Counted from the stretch's first letter, positions 9,385-22,362 are shown. The stretch: 55,282 nucleotides of DNA from an uncultured Gemmatimonadota bacterium (GCA_902805735.1 CADCTW010000095.1:1-55282), one strand, 5' to 3'. Made by a program: numbers and translations. Notes: a model not told the origin generated them from the letters alone.

Positions 9385-9935
9385 ATGGCAACCCGCATCG
9401 AGAACGGCGCCGGCAGCGTGCGCAACGTCCGCAACACCCGCCTCACGGAGTCGCTCCGGTACAAGGGGCGCGAGGGGATGTGGACCTGGATGCTCCACCG
9501 GGTGACCGGGCTGGGCATCCTCTTCTTCCTCCTGATCCACGTCTTCGACACCGCGCTGGTGATCTACTGGCCGGACTTCTACGACGAGTCGCTGGCCATC
9601 TACCGCCACCCGGTGTTCCGGCTGGGCGAGCTGGCCATCTTCTTCTCGGTGCTGTACCACGCGCTGAACGGGCTGCGCATCATCATCCAGGACTTCTGGC
9701 CCCACGCCATGCGCCACCAGCGGAAGCTGGGGATCGCAGCGCTGGGGCTGAGCGTGCTGCTGATCCTTCCCGTCGCGTGGATCATGATGGCCCCCGTGTT
9801 CGGGCTGGCCGAAGAGCCGGGCGTGGAGCGGCACCGCGTGCGCATGGAGCGCCTGCAGGCCGAGGGGCGCACGCCGGCGCGCGCCACCAGGAAGCCACCC
9901 CCGGCGGCTTCGACGTCCGCATGGAGACGCCCTGA
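9385..9935 (+). CDS. sdhC: Succinate dehydrogenase cytochrome b subunit, with a frameshift near the end
   Basis: SdhC anchors succinate dehydrogenase in the inner membrane and binds quinone and heme. Three membrane segments are visible: WMLHRVTGLGILFFLLIHVF, LAIFFSVLYHALNGLRII (with a candidate heme His) and LGLSVLLILPVAWIMMAPVF. In the starting frame there is no stop: reading continues as nonsense through sdhD and joins sdhA in frame. If one C is added in the run at about 9896-9902, the tail becomes GGFDVRMETP and stops at 9935, overlapping the sdhD ATG (TGATG), the same overlap style as the other sdh genes. So a one-base deletion is likely, real or a base-calling error. Confidence 0.85.
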
Positions 9936-10374
9936 TGAGCACCACCCAGGAAAGCCTGTACACGGCGGCCGTGCGCGGCGCCCCCCGGCGCGGCGGCGGC
10001 TTTCAGCGCCCCGCCGCGGGGAGCAGCAACTTCGAGCTGTACTCGTGGCTGTTCATGCGCGTGTCCGGCATCATCCTCATCTTCCTCTCGCTTTACCACC
10101 TGGTGTGGTGGAACCTGGTGGTGGGCGTGGAGCACCTGGACGCGGACCTGGTGCGCGAGCGGTGGACCAACCCGTTCAACCGGCTCTACAACGTGGCGCT
10201 CTGCGTCTTCGCCATGCTGCACGGCACCAACGGCCTGCGCTACAGCATCGAGGACTACGTGCGCAAGCCGGGCCGGCAGGTGGCGGTGAAGGCGGTCGCC
10301 TACACGCTCCTCCTCTCGGTGATGGCGTGGGGCGTGTTCGCCCTCCTCACCTTCGACCCGACGATCCAGGCGCG

Positions 10375-10378
<4 letters not shown>
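9935..10378 (+). CDS. sdhD: Succinate dehydrogenase membrane anchor subunit
   Basis: A 147-residue membrane protein with three hydrophobic segments: SWLFMRVSGIILIFLSLYHL, LYNVALCVFAMLHGTNGLR (His in the heme region) and AVAYTLLLSVMAWGVFALLT. Together with SdhC it forms the quinone-binding membrane domain. The N-terminal 30 residues are Gly/Arg-rich and cytoplasmic. The start overlaps the presumed sdhC stop and the end overlaps the sdhA start in ATGA, so all four sdh genes are coupled. The order C-D-A-B is usual. Confidence 0.92.
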
Positions 10379-12113
<1,735 letters not shown>

Positions 12114-12114
<1 letters not shown>

Positions 12115-12959
12115 TGAAGGCTGAAACCGAAGGCACGGGCGGCGCCAAGCGCGACTCCACCACCGCGGACGCGAGCTCCGCGGGGGCCGCCGCCGCGAAC
12201 GCGAAGGCCCCCGCGCAGAAGCCGGTTCCCGCGCCCAAGGCGGGCGGGGGGCTGAAGCCGGTGACGGTGCGCGTCTTCCGCTTCAACCCGGAGACGGACG
12301 CCGAGCCGAAGTACCTGGAGTTCCAGGTGCAGGTGGACCCCACGGACCGCGTGCTCGACGCGCTGAACGCCATCAAGTGGTACCAGGACGGCACGCTCAC
12401 CTACCGCCGCTCCTGCGCCCACGGCATCTGCGGGTCGGACGCCATGCGCATCAACGGCGTCAACCGCCTGGCGTGCAAGGTCCTGATCCGCGACGTGGGC
12501 GACCGCGTCACGGTGGAGCCGATGATGGGCTTCCGGGTCAAAAAAGACCTGGTGGTGGACATGGAGCCATTCTTCGCCCAGTACCGCTCCGTGCTCCCGT
12601 ACTTCATCAACGACGGGCGCACCACGGAGCGCGAGCGTCTGCAGTCCATCGACGACCGCGAGAAGTTCGACGACACCACCAAGTGCATCCTGTGCGCGGC
12701 GTGCACCACGAGCTGCCCGTCGTTCTGGGCCAACGAGAACTTCGTGGGCCCCGCCGCCATCGTGAACGCGCACCGCTTCATCTTCGACTCGCGCGATTCG
12801 GCGGCCGGCGAGCGCCTGAGCATCCTCAACGACCGCGAGGGCGTCTGGCGCTGCCGCACCATCTTCAACTGCACCGAGGCGTGCCCGCGTGAGATCCGCA
12901 TCACCAAGGCGATCGGCGAGGTGAAGAAGGCGATCCTGTACGGGACCGCGCGGGTGTAG
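12114..12959 (+). CDS. sdhB: Succinate dehydrogenase iron-sulfur subunit
   Basis: SdhB carries electrons from FAD to quinone through three iron-sulfur clusters. The 281 residues hold the [2Fe-2S] ligands in RRSCAHGICGSDAM and RLACKVLI, and the ferredoxin-like ligands in CILCAACTTSCPSFW and CTEACPREI. About 45 residues at the N-terminus (Ala, Thr, Lys and Pro rich, low complexity) come before the conserved TVRVFRFNPE; such an extension is not usual. The ATG at 12114 shares a base with the sdhA stop, which supports this start. A long perfect hairpin follows. Confidence 0.97.
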
Positions 12960-12980
12960 CCGAGCGTGGGCGGAGGAGGG

Positions 12981-13018
12981 GAGGGGCCGGTTCCGCGGAC
13001 GCGCGGAACCGGCCCCTC
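12981..13018 (+). terminator. Terminator-like hairpin after sdhB
   Basis: Perfect 17-base stem (12981-12997 with 13002-13018) and a 4-base loop. The T run is poor, but it lies at the end of the sdh operon. Confidence 0.6.
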
Positions 13019-13058
13019 GTCGTTCCGCCGGCCCCCGCCAGCCAGCCGTGATCGAGGC

Positions 13059-13087
13059 TTGCGCAAGGGTGGCCGCGGAGATACGCT
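13059..13087 (+). promoter_or_regulatory. Possible promoter for the GH13 gene
   Basis: TTGCGC (13059-13064), a 17-base spacer and TACGCT (13082-13087). Confidence 0.4.
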
Positions 13088-13174
13088 GCGGACCCGTGAA
13101 CGTGCACCGCGGACGACCGCCCTGCGACCCGGTACCGGCGTCCGCGGCCCGGATGATCCTCGCTCCCCACGCCG

Positions 13175-14767
13175 ATGCGCTCCCTCCTCCCGCTCCTGGC
13201 GCTGCTTGGCGCCCCCGGCGACACCATCCCCCCCGAAGTGGCCCGCGGAGCGGTATGCTACGAGGTCTTCGTCCGTTCCTTCCAGGACAGCGACGGCGAC
13301 GGCGTGGGCGACCTGCGAGGCCTGGTTCAGCGGCTGGACCACGTCAACGACGGCGACCCGCGCACCACGACGGATCTGGGCGCCTCCTGCATCTGGCTGA
13401 TGCCCGTGGCGGAGTCGCCGAGCTATCACGGCTACGACGTGGCCGACTACTTCCGCGTGGACCGGGAGTACGGCACCGCCGACGACTTCCGCCTGCTGAT
13501 GCGCGAGGCGCACCGGCGCGGCATCCGCGTGATCCTGGACCTGGTGCTCAACCACACCTCCGAGGAGCACCCGTACTTCCAGTCCGCCCTGCGTGACCCC
13601 GCCTCGCCGTACCGCGCCTGGTACCGCTTCGCGCCGCGCCCCGGGGGGAAGAACCCGTGGGGCGGCGACAACTGGCACCGCTCCCCGATCCGCGACGAGT
13701 ACTTCTACGGCTTCTTCTGGAAAGGGATGCCGGACCTGGACTACCGGACCCCCGCCGTGCGCGCCGAGGCCGCGCGGGTCGCGGACTTCTGGCTGCGCGA
13801 GATGGGGGCGGACGGCTTCCGGCTCGACGCGGTGTCGTTCCTGATGGAGGACGACTCGCTCCGCGTGCAGCACACCCCCGGCACGCACGCCGTGCTCCGC
13901 GAGTTCGCCGGGCACGTGCGCCGCGCCTCGCCGGCGGCGTTCACGGTGGGCGAGGTGTGGGACAGCACGGCACGCCTGGTCCCGTACTACCCGGACCAGC
14001 TGGACGCGTACTTCGCCTTCGAGGTGTCGGACTCGCTCGTGGCGGCCGTGCGGACCGCACGTGCGGCGCCGCTGCTGGCCGCCGTGGCCCGCGCGCAGCG
14101 GGAGCTGCCGGCGGGGCGGTGGGCGCCCTTCCTGCGCAATCACGACCAGGACCGCGCGTGGGCGGCGCTGGGCGGCGGGTTGGGGCGCGCTCGCGCGGCG
14201 GCTACCCTCCTCCTGACCCTTCCCGGGACGCCGTTCATCTACTACGGCGAGGAGATCGGGATGCGCGGCACCAAGACGGGTCCCGACGGCGACGCCGGGG
14301 TGCGCACGCCCATGCAGTGGAGCGCCGGCCCCGGCGCCGGCTTCACGCGCGGTACCCCCTGGCGCGCGCCCCACGCCGACTCCGCCAGCGTAGCCGCCCA
14401 GACCGCGGACCCCGGCTCGCTGCTCTCGCACTACCGCCGCCTGGTCCGTCTGCGCGCCTCCGTTCCCCCGCTCGCTACGGGCGACTGGATGCCGCTGCGC
14501 GCCAGCCACCCCTCCGTCGCCGCCTACCTGCGCCGCGGGAACGGGCGCGCGGCGCTGGTGGTCGTCAACCTGGGCGCCGCGCGGCTCTCCGGCGTGTCGC
14601 TCTCTTCCGACGACGCCGTCCTCGCCCCGGAGGTGCGCAGTGCGCGCGTCCTGCTGGGCGGCGGGCACACGCGCGCCCCGAGGGTGGGGCCCGACGGGCG
14701 GATGCGCGACTGGGTACCCTTTGCGTCGCTGGAGCCCATGGGGAGCTACGTGGTGGAGCTGCGCTGA
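13175..14767 (+). CDS. Glycoside hydrolase family 13 (alpha-amylase type), probably exported
   Basis: A 530-residue alpha-glucan-acting enzyme with the four conserved GH13 regions: LDLVLNHTS (region I), DGFRLDAV with nucleophile D218, TVGEVW with acid/base E260, and LRNHDQDR with D324. GVGDLRGLVQRLDHVN and YHGYDVADYF near the N-terminus, and the PMQWS stretch, are like the oligo-1,6-glucosidase/trehalose synthase branch. A short hydrophobic start (MRSLLPLLALLGAPGD) may be a signal peptide, but it is brief. The C-terminal sheet domain ends at PMGSYVVELR. Exact substrate cannot be told. It stands alone with a weak promoter of its own. Confidence 0.9.
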   Translation: MRSLLPLLALLGAPGDTIPPEVARGAVCYEVFVRSFQDSDGDGVGDLRGLVQRLDHVNDGDPRTTTDLGASCIWLMPVAESPSYHGYDVADYFRVDREYGTADDFRLLMREAHRRGIRVILDLVLNHTSEEHPYFQSALRDPASPYRAWYRFAPRPGGKNPWGGDNWHRSPIRDEYFYGFFWKGMPDLDYRTPAVRAEAARVADFWLREMGADGFRLDAVSFLMEDDSLRVQHTPGTHAVLREFAGHVRRASPAAFTVGEVWDSTARLVPYYPDQLDAYFAFEVSDSLVAAVRTARAAPLLAAVARAQRELPAGRWAPFLRNHDQDRAWAALGGGLGRARAAATLLLTLPGTPFIYYGEEIGMRGTKTGPDGDAGVRTPMQWSAGPGAGFTRGTPWRAPHADSASVAAQTADPGSLLSHYRRLVRLRASVPPLATGDWMPLRASHPSVAAYLRRGNGRAALVVVNLGAARLSGVSLSSDDAVLAPEVRSARVLLGGGHTRAPRVGPDGRMRDWVPFASLEPMGSYVVELR

Positions 14768-14813
14768 TGCAGCGCGCCCTCTGTACGGTACCGACAGGGT
14801 TTGAAAAGCGGGG

Positions 14814-14871
14814 GTCACACAGAGACACAGAGGCACAGAGATGAAGTTCATGTCTGTGCCTCTGTGGCCTC
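14814..14871. repeat. Palindromic repeat family 1, decayed right arm
   Basis: Left arm intact. The right arm follows consensus to about 14866 and then drifts (GGCCTCGTGG in place of GTCTCTGTGT). Confidence 0.85.
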
Positions 14872-14887
14872 GTGGCGAACCGCTCTA

Positions 14888-14916
14888 TTGACGCCTTACT
14901 CGGAGGATGATACACT
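14888..14916 (+). promoter_or_regulatory. Promoter for the six-Cys secreted protein
   Basis: TTGACG (14888-14893), a 17-base spacer and TACACT (14911-14916), so this tiny gene has its own near-consensus promoter. Confidence 0.75.
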
Positions 14917-14973
14917 CTATGTGGCGCTTCGGTTTCTGCCGGCGCTGCACGTCACCTGTTCAAGGGAGGACGT

Positions 14974-15198
14974 ATGAAGTTCCGCATAGGGTATCTGATC
15001 CAGGCTGTATTCGCGATGGTGGTAGCGGGGGCGCTGAGCTTCGGCGCGGGGCACGCTTTCGCGAGCGAAGAGGTGGCGCTGCGCACCTGCCCCGCGCTGG
15101 GGTACGAGTACGCGTATGCGCCGTGCGCCACCGGCTGCCCCAGCGGGCGCGGCTACTGCGACGCGGACGGGAACTGCCAGTGCGGGGACATTCCCTGA
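14974..15198 (+). CDS. Small secreted six-cysteine protein, defensin-like cysteine spacing
   Basis: A 74-residue protein with a clear signal peptide (charged MKFR, then a hydrophobic stretch to about residue 24, with likely cleavage after HAFA at 30). The mature part of about 44 residues has six Cys at 39, 51, 55, 62, 68 and 70: C-x11-C-x3-C-x6-C-x5-C-x-C. This is the C..CxxxC..C..CxC order of cysteine-stabilised alpha-beta (CS-alpha-beta) peptides, and GYCDADGNC also fits the gamma-core GxC..C. The mature chain is slightly acidic, unlike most antimicrobial defensins; an EGF-like fold is the alternative. A strong GGGAGG ribosome site and its own promoter support expression. Function unknown. 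Confidence 0.75.
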   Translation: MKFRIGYLIQAVFAMVVAGALSFGAGHAFASEEVALRTCPALGYEYAYAPCATGCPSGRGYCDADGNCQCGDIP

Positions 15199-15206
15199 CA
15201 GCGGGG

Positions 15207-15270
15207 CTCACACAGAGACACAGAGGCACAGAGATGAAGTCATCCCTGTGCCTCTGTGTCTCTGTGTGAA
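15207..15270. repeat. Palindromic repeat family 1
   Basis: Full copy starting 8 bases after the stop of the six-Cys protein. It could act as that gene's 3' hairpin. Confidence 0.9.
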
Positions 15271-15344
15271 CCTGACCGGCAGCGCCTCCGCGCGTGCGCA
15301 GGCGTTTCTTCCGCGCCAGTGGATGAGCGCAGCAATATCCTAAT

Positions 15345-17460
<2,116 letters not shown>

Positions 17461-17471
17461 GACGAGTGCAC

Positions 17472-18605
17472 ATGGGATCCTGGACACACTGTCCCCGTGC
17501 CGCGGCTGCGGCACTGCTGGCCTGCATCCTCTCCGGCGCTGGAGCCTGCCGGGAGAGCGTCGGCAGCGCGGGAGGCAGGGATCAGCTCCTGTGGCGCGCC
17601 CCGCTCGAGGCACGGGACCAGGGGTCGATCAGCGTTCCCGTGACGGATGGCGCGCGGGTCTACGCCATCGGGGGCGGGCTGGTGGCGCTGGACGCGCAGA
17701 ACGGCTCCGTCGCCTGGCGGGCCCCGCTCACCAAGTACGCTCCCATCAACGTGGCGCTCGGGGGCGGGCGGGTGTTCGCCGTGGAGGAGCTTGCGTACGC
17801 GTTCGACGCGGCCACCGGGCGCGAGCTGTGGCGCTTCACCCCCGACTCGGACGGGGCGCTGGGGGAGAGCACGGCGGACGACCGGGCGCTCTACTTTGGA
17901 ACGGGCTCGCACCGGGTGTACGCGCTCGACGCAGCGACCGGGCAGCCGCTGTGGACCACGGACGTGGGCCCGGACTGGGAGCACACCGGAATCGTACTGG
18001 GCGTGACCGTGAGCGGCGACACGCTGTACGCCGCGGTCCGCCAGTACAATGCGGCGAACGGGTACATCTCCACGGGCTGGATCTTCGCGCTGGACCGCGG
18101 CACGGGGCGCGTTCTGTGGAGCTACCGCAATGGGGAAGGGAAGGACATCCGGAGCGTCAGCTCGGCGCCCACCGTGGCGGGACGGCTGCTGCTGGCGAGC
18201 GACCTGCACGGCAACTCCTTCTTCGCCGTGGACCGGCTGACGGGGAAGGAGGTGTGGCGCGTCAACGGAGCTCGGGGCTACGTCGGCCCGCGGCAGGCCC
18301 CCAGCGCGGTGGGGGAGATGGCCTACATTACATCCAGTGACACGCACGCGTACGCCGTGGAGCTGCAGACCGGCCGCATCGTCTGGAAGAAGAAGCTCCC
18401 CGCCAGCTCCAACAGCTTCGCCGTGTGCGGAGACCGCATCTTCGCCGCATGGCTGGGGCTCTCGATTCTGGACCGGAACACCGGGCGCGTGCTCTACCAG
18501 TCGGATGACGAATCGAGCGACTACCCCACCTCCGGCTTCGCGGTGCACGACGACCGCGTCTTCGTGCTGGGCAACCGGGCGGCGTACGCGTACCGCTGCC
18601 GGTAG
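17472..18605 (+). CDS. PQQ-type beta-propeller lipoprotein
   Basis: A 377-residue protein with signal peptide and lipobox (LSGAGAC), then about seven blade repeats of the type ALDAxxGxxxWR: VALDAQNGSVAWRAP, AFDAATGRELWRF, ALDAATGQPLWTT, ALDRGTGRVLWSY, AVDRLTGKEVWRV, VELQTGRIVWKK and ILDRNTGRVLYQS. Such propellers are scaffolds for protein contacts (BamB) or bind PQQ in dehydrogenases. No dehydrogenase catalytic residues are evident, so a BamB-like or surface role is more likely. It begins 11 bases after the hydrolase gene and may be co-transcribed with it. Confidence 0.9.
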   Translation: MGSWTHCPRAAAAALLACILSGAGACRESVGSAGGRDQLLWRAPLEARDQGSISVPVTDGARVYAIGGGLVALDAQNGSVAWRAPLTKYAPINVALGGGRVFAVEELAYAFDAATGRELWRFTPDSDGALGESTADDRALYFGTGSHRVYALDAATGQPLWTTDVGPDWEHTGIVLGVTVSGDTLYAAVRQYNAANGYISTGWIFALDRGTGRVLWSYRNGEGKDIRSVSSAPTVAGRLLLASDLHGNSFFAVDRLTGKEVWRVNGARGYVGPRQAPSAVGEMAYITSSDTHAYAVELQTGRIVWKKKLPASSNSFAVCGDRIFAAWLGLSILDRNTGRVLYQSDDESSDYPTSGFAVHDDRVFVLGNRAAYAYRCR

Positions 18606-18639
18606 CGCCGGCGCCGCGGCGACGGCGGGCGGAAACATG

Positions 18640-18673
18640 AAACGGGCGGGCGACGATGGTCGCCCGCCCGTTT
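18640..18673 (+). terminator. Rho-independent terminator hairpin
   Basis: Perfect 15-base stem AAACGGGCGGGCGAC / GTCGCCCGCCCGTTT with loop GATG. The group II intron begins a few bases after it, as is typical for class C introns. Confidence 0.9.
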
Positions 18674-18678
18674 CCCGT

Positions 18679-20568
18679 GTGTGCCCAGCATGAACAGTGG
18701 TCCGGAGGTGAAAGTCCTCCCGGAACTTGGTCGTAGGGACCGAAGCGATCCGCAAGGCGCCGACTGCGAAGGGAGCGCTGAAAGAAGCGGGGTAGCGAAC
18801 CCGTCGAGCCGACGAACAGAAATCGGATAGGAGGCGTTGCCGAGCAGGGCGAGCGTGCACGTAAACGCGAAGCTCTCACGACCAAAGCTCAGGCGGCGTA
18901 GATCCGGCGGTTGTGCGGGGAAGGTCACTGTTCTTACCTGGGGAGATCTCGCCTTGCGCCTGAAAGGGCGACGTGTGGTGGAAGCACCTTGCGGAGCGAG
19001 AAGTCAGCAGAGGCCGTAGTAGCCGGACGGGGTGCATCATGCGCTTGGGCCCAGCCCCGCCGGTGAAGGGCCGAACGGAAAGGAGAGCGAAACGACGTTG
19101 CGCCTCGGAACGGCAATGCACCAGATGACCATGCAGATGGAGCTCCCGCTGGAGGATAGGGGTGAAGCCCCGAACGTACGGCGGAGCGGTGAAGCCTGCC
19201 CGGCGGCGCAGGGAAACGAGCGCTCGGGAAACGACCCCCTGATGGAGCGGGTGGTCGGGCGCGACAACCTGTTCGCAGCGTTGAAGCGCGTGCGGAAGAA
19301 CAAGGGCAGTCCGGGCATCGACGGAATGCGCGTGGATGAGCTTGCCGACTATCTGCGGGAGAACTGGGAGCGGATACGAGCGACGCTGCTCGATGGAAGC
19401 TACCGGCCTTCAGCGGTGAGGCGGCAGGAGATTCCGAAGAGCGGGGGAGGGGTGCGCCCGTTGGGCATCCCGACCGTGCTCGACCGGTTCATCCAGCAAG
19501 CCATCCTGCAGGTGCTGCAGCCGATCTTCGATCCTACGTTTTCGCCACACAGCTACGGCTTCCGGCCGGGGCGGCGGGCGCACGACGCGGTCTGTCAGGC
19601 GCAGCGCTACGTCCAGTCGGGCCGGAGGTGGGTGGTGGACGTGGACCTGGAGAAGTTCTTCGACCGCGTGAACCACGACGTATTGATGTCGCGTCTGGCG
19701 AAGCGGATCGGGGACGGGCGGCTGCTCCGGGTGATCCGCCGCTACCTGGAGGCCGGAGTGCTGGCCGAAGGCGTGGTGGTGGAGCGGCACGAGGGCACGC
19801 CCCAGGGCGGGCCCCTGTCGCCGCTGCTGGCGAACGTGCTATTGGACGAAGTCGACCAGGCGCTGGAGCGGAGCGGGCACACGTTTGTGCGCTACGCCGA
19901 TGACTGCAACGTGTACGTGCGGTCGAAGCGTGCGGGCGAGCGGGTGATGGAGCACCTTCGGGGGCTCTACGCGAAGCTCCGGCTCCGGGTCAACGAGGAC
20001 AAGAGCGCGGTGGCGCGTGCGTGGGACCGGAAGTTTCTGGGCTACAGCTTCTGGGTAGCTCCGGGGCGGGAGGTCAAGCGCCGCGTCGCGCCGAAGGCCC
20101 TGGACGGATTCAAGGAGCGCATCCGGCAGATCACGAGCCGGAACGGAGGGAGGTCGCTGCCGAAGGTGGTGGAGGAACTGCGGGCGTACCTGCTGGGATG
20201 GAAGGCCTACTTCCGACTGGCGGATACACCGGGGGTCTTTCGCGCTCTCGACCAGTGGATCGCCCGAAGGCTGCGACTGGTGCAGCTGAAGCAGTGGAAG
20301 CGTGGGCGGACGGCCTACCGGGAGATGAGAACTCTGGGAACGCCCGAATGGCTTGCCCGGAAAGCCGCCCGCTTCACGCGAAACTGGTGGAGGCTGTCCA
20401 GCCACGGCGCGCTTAACACCGCCCTGCCGGGCAAGCTCTTCGAAAAGATGGGCCTACCCCGGCTGGCACCGCACTGACCTCAACTTTCCGAACCGCCGGA
20501 TGCGGACCCGCATGTCCGGTGGTGTGGGAGGGGTGCAGCCGGGATCACCGGCTGCCCCCTATCCCGAT
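18679..20568 (+). mobile_element. Group IIC intron (complete)
   Basis: The 5' end GTGTGCCCAGC fits the group II GUGYG start. A structured stretch of about 430 bases (domains I-III) comes before a reverse transcriptase gene. After the gene, domain V is recognisable as GAACCGCCGGATGCGG ... CATGTCCGGTGG (about 20486-20522). Domain VI is the stem GCAGCCGG / CCGGCTGC with a bulged A at 20561, 7 bases from the AT 3' end at 20568. It lies straight after a terminator hairpin, which is the preferred target of class C introns. Ends are set by motif and could be off by a base or two, since GTGTG repeats. Confidence 0.88.
19116..20477 (+). CDS. ltrA: Group II intron reverse transcriptase/maturase
   Basis: The 453-residue intron-encoded protein copies the spliced-in intron RNA into DNA and helps splicing. 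It shows the RT blocks in order: PGIDGMRVDEL (RT0/1), RPLGIPTVLDRFIQQAIL (RT2), FSPHSYGFRPGRRAHDAV (RT2a), VVDVDLEKFFDRVNHDVL (RT3), GTPQGGPLSPLLANVLLDE (RT4) and FVRYADDCNVY (RT5 with catalytic YADD). A maturase X domain ends near the C-terminus. No zinc-finger endonuclease domain follows, as expected for class C. All catalytic residues are present, so it is probably active. ATG at 19116 is the first of four nearby in-frame starts. Confidence 0.95.
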   Translation: MHQMTMQMELPLEDRGEAPNVRRSGEACPAAQGNERSGNDPLMERVVGRDNLFAALKRVRKNKGSPGIDGMRVDELADYLRENWERIRATLLDGSYRPSAVRRQEIPKSGGGVRPLGIPTVLDRFIQQAILQVLQPIFDPTFSPHSYGFRPGRRAHDAVCQAQRYVQSGRRWVVDVDLEKFFDRVNHDVLMSRLAKRIGDGRLLRVIRRYLEAGVLAEGVVVERHEGTPQGGPLSPLLANVLLDEVDQALERSGHTFVRYADDCNVYVRSKRAGERVMEHLRGLYAKLRLRVNEDKSAVARAWDRKFLGYSFWVAPGREVKRRVAPKALDGFKERIRQITSRNGGRSLPKVVEELRAYLLGWKAYFRLADTPGVFRALDQWIARRLRLVQLKQWKRGRTAYREMRTLGTPEWLARKAARFTRNWWRLSSHGALNTALPGKLFEKMGLPRLAPH

Positions 20569-20653
20569 TCGTATGGTTTTGTCCGTTCTGGCGATGTAGC
20601 TTGAAACGCGACGGCAACCCCTCCTCTCGCCGTCTTCAACCCAGATCCCGGGG

Positions 20654-22303
20654 ATGGCCATGCGGACGTGTCGGATTCTGGCGGTGGCGGCGATGGCGGT
20701 GGGGAGCGCGACGGCCGCGGGGGCGCAGGACAGCACGCGGGTGGCCATGGGGCGCGTGATGCAGCCCTGGAGCGCCGCCGATGCGCCCGGCTGCGCGGTC
20801 GGGGTGAGCCGGAACGGCGCGACGATCTTCGAGAACGGGTACGGGGCCGCGAACCTGGAGCACGGGATTCCAATCTCGCCCGCGTCCGTCTTCCACGTCG
20901 CGTCCGTGTCCAAGCAGTTCACGGCCGCGGCGGTCATGCTCCTGGCGCGCGAAGGGAAGCTGTCGCTGGACGACGACATCCGGAAGCACATCCCCGAGAT
21001 CCCGGACTACGGGCACCGCATCACCCTGCGCCACCTGCTGCACCACACCAGCGGCCTCCGCGACCAGTGGGACCTTCTCTACATGGCGCGGGGGCGCTTC
21101 GAAGAGAACCGGATCACCGAGGACGACGTGATGGAGATCGTCGCCCGGCAGAAGGCGCTCAACTTCACGCCGGGGACGGAGTACCTGTACAGCAACACCG
21201 GGTACACGCTCGCCGGCGTGGTCGTGCGGCGCGTGAGCGGGAAGTCGCTCCGCGACTTCGCGGACGAGCGGATCTTCCGGCCGCTGGGGATGACGAACAC
21301 GCACTTCCACAGCGACTACACGGAGGTGGTGAAGGGGCGCGCGGCGGGGTACTCCCGCCCGGCGGATGGCAAGTGGCGCGTCAGCCTCCCCAACTTCGAC
21401 ACCTACGGCGCCACCAGCCTCTTCACCACCGTGGGCGACCTGCTGAAGTGGGACGCCAACTTCGCCTCCGCGCGCGTGGGCGACGCGGCGATGCTGCGCG
21501 AGATGGCGGCGAGCGCCGTCCTCGCGAATGGAGACAGCACCGGGTACGGGCTGGGGATCGCGACGGAGGTGGTCCGTGGCGCTCGCCTGGTGGGGCACGC
21601 CGGCGCCGACGCGGGCTACCGGGCGTACCTGGGGCGCTACCCCGAGCACGGGCTGGCGGTCGCCGTCCTCTGCAACGCGGCGCCGGCCAACCCCGGCGCC
21701 CTGGCGCTGGGCGTCGCGGAGGTGTTCATCGGCGATCGGCTGCAGCCCGCGCCGCCGCCCGTCCGCGCCACGGCCACCCTCGGCGCCGCGGAGCTGGCGC
21801 GCTACGCCGGTCCCTACGTGAACCCCACGACCGGTGCGGTCACCTTCCTCGGCATGCGCGGGGATACCCTGATCGTGGGGCGCACGGCGGGCCCGGCGCT
21901 CCTCCCGATGGGCGCCGGGCGCTTCCGCGTGGCCGGGCGGCCGGTGGAGATCGAGCTCACCTCCGACGGCGCGGTGCAGCGGGTGCTCGAGGGGCCCCCG
22001 CGGGCACCGGTCCGCCTGCGCCGTGAGCAGGCATCCCGCCTTACGCGCGCCCAGCTGGACCGCTTCGCGGGGACGTACACCAGCGAGGAGCTGGGCTCCA
22101 CCTACACCGTCGCCGCCACGGATACCGCCCTCGTCCTCAAGACGCGCGGCGGGCGCGAGCGCCCCTACCTCCCCGCGTACGGCGACACCTTCACGGGCGA
22201 CTTCACCATCCGCTTCGAGCGCGGCCGCGACGGCGCGGTCACCGGGATGCGAATGAGCGGCGGCCGGACGCGCAACGTCGCCTTCGAAAAGGAACGCCGC
22301 TGA
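20654..22303 (+). CDS. Serine hydrolase of the class C beta-lactamase/PBP family, exported
   Basis: A 549-residue protein with a signal peptide ending near ATAAGAQ. The N-terminal domain has the three motifs of the family: SxxK at S84-K87 (ASVSKQF), YSN (EYLYSNTGY) and HAG (VGHAGADAGY). This suggests a D-alanyl-D-alanine peptidase-like or esterase activity in the periplasm. From about residue 370 a second region (AELARYAGPYVNPTTGAV and LDRFAGTYTSEELGSTYTV) looks like a repeated beta-rich lipocalin-like tail seen in such hydrolases (DUF3471 type). Substrate cannot be named. It follows the intron and has its own terminator. Confidence 0.9.
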   Translation: MAMRTCRILAVAAMAVGSATAAGAQDSTRVAMGRVMQPWSAADAPGCAVGVSRNGATIFENGYGAANLEHGIPISPASVFHVASVSKQFTAAAVMLLAREGKLSLDDDIRKHIPEIPDYGHRITLRHLLHHTSGLRDQWDLLYMARGRFEENRITEDDVMEIVARQKALNFTPGTEYLYSNTGYTLAGVVVRRVSGKSLRDFADERIFRPLGMTNTHFHSDYTEVVKGRAAGYSRPADGKWRVSLPNFDTYGATSLFTTVGDLLKWDANFASARVGDAAMLREMAASAVLANGDSTGYGLGIATEVVRGARLVGHAGADAGYRAYLGRYPEHGLAVAVLCNAAPANPGALALGVAEVFIGDRLQPAPPPVRATATLGAAELARYAGPYVNPTTGAVTFLGMRGDTLIVGRTAGPALLPMGAGRFRVAGRPVEIELTSDGAVQRVLEGPPRAPVRLRREQASRLTRAQLDRFAGTYTSEELGSTYTVAATDTALVLKTRGGRERPYLPAYGDTFTGDFTIRFERGRDGAVTGMRMSGGRTRNVAFEKERR

Positions 22304-22305
22304 AT

Positions 22306-22344
22306 CGAAAGGCCACTCCAGCACCCGCTGGAGCGGCCCTTTCG
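22306..22344 (+). terminator. Terminator hairpin after the serine hydrolase
   Basis: CGAAAGGCC / GGCCCTTTCG and CTCCAGC / GCTGGAG form a stem of 16 pairs with one mismatch and one bulge, ending in TTTCG. Confidence 0.7.
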
Positions 22345-22362
22345 CGTCCGCCGACAAACTTC

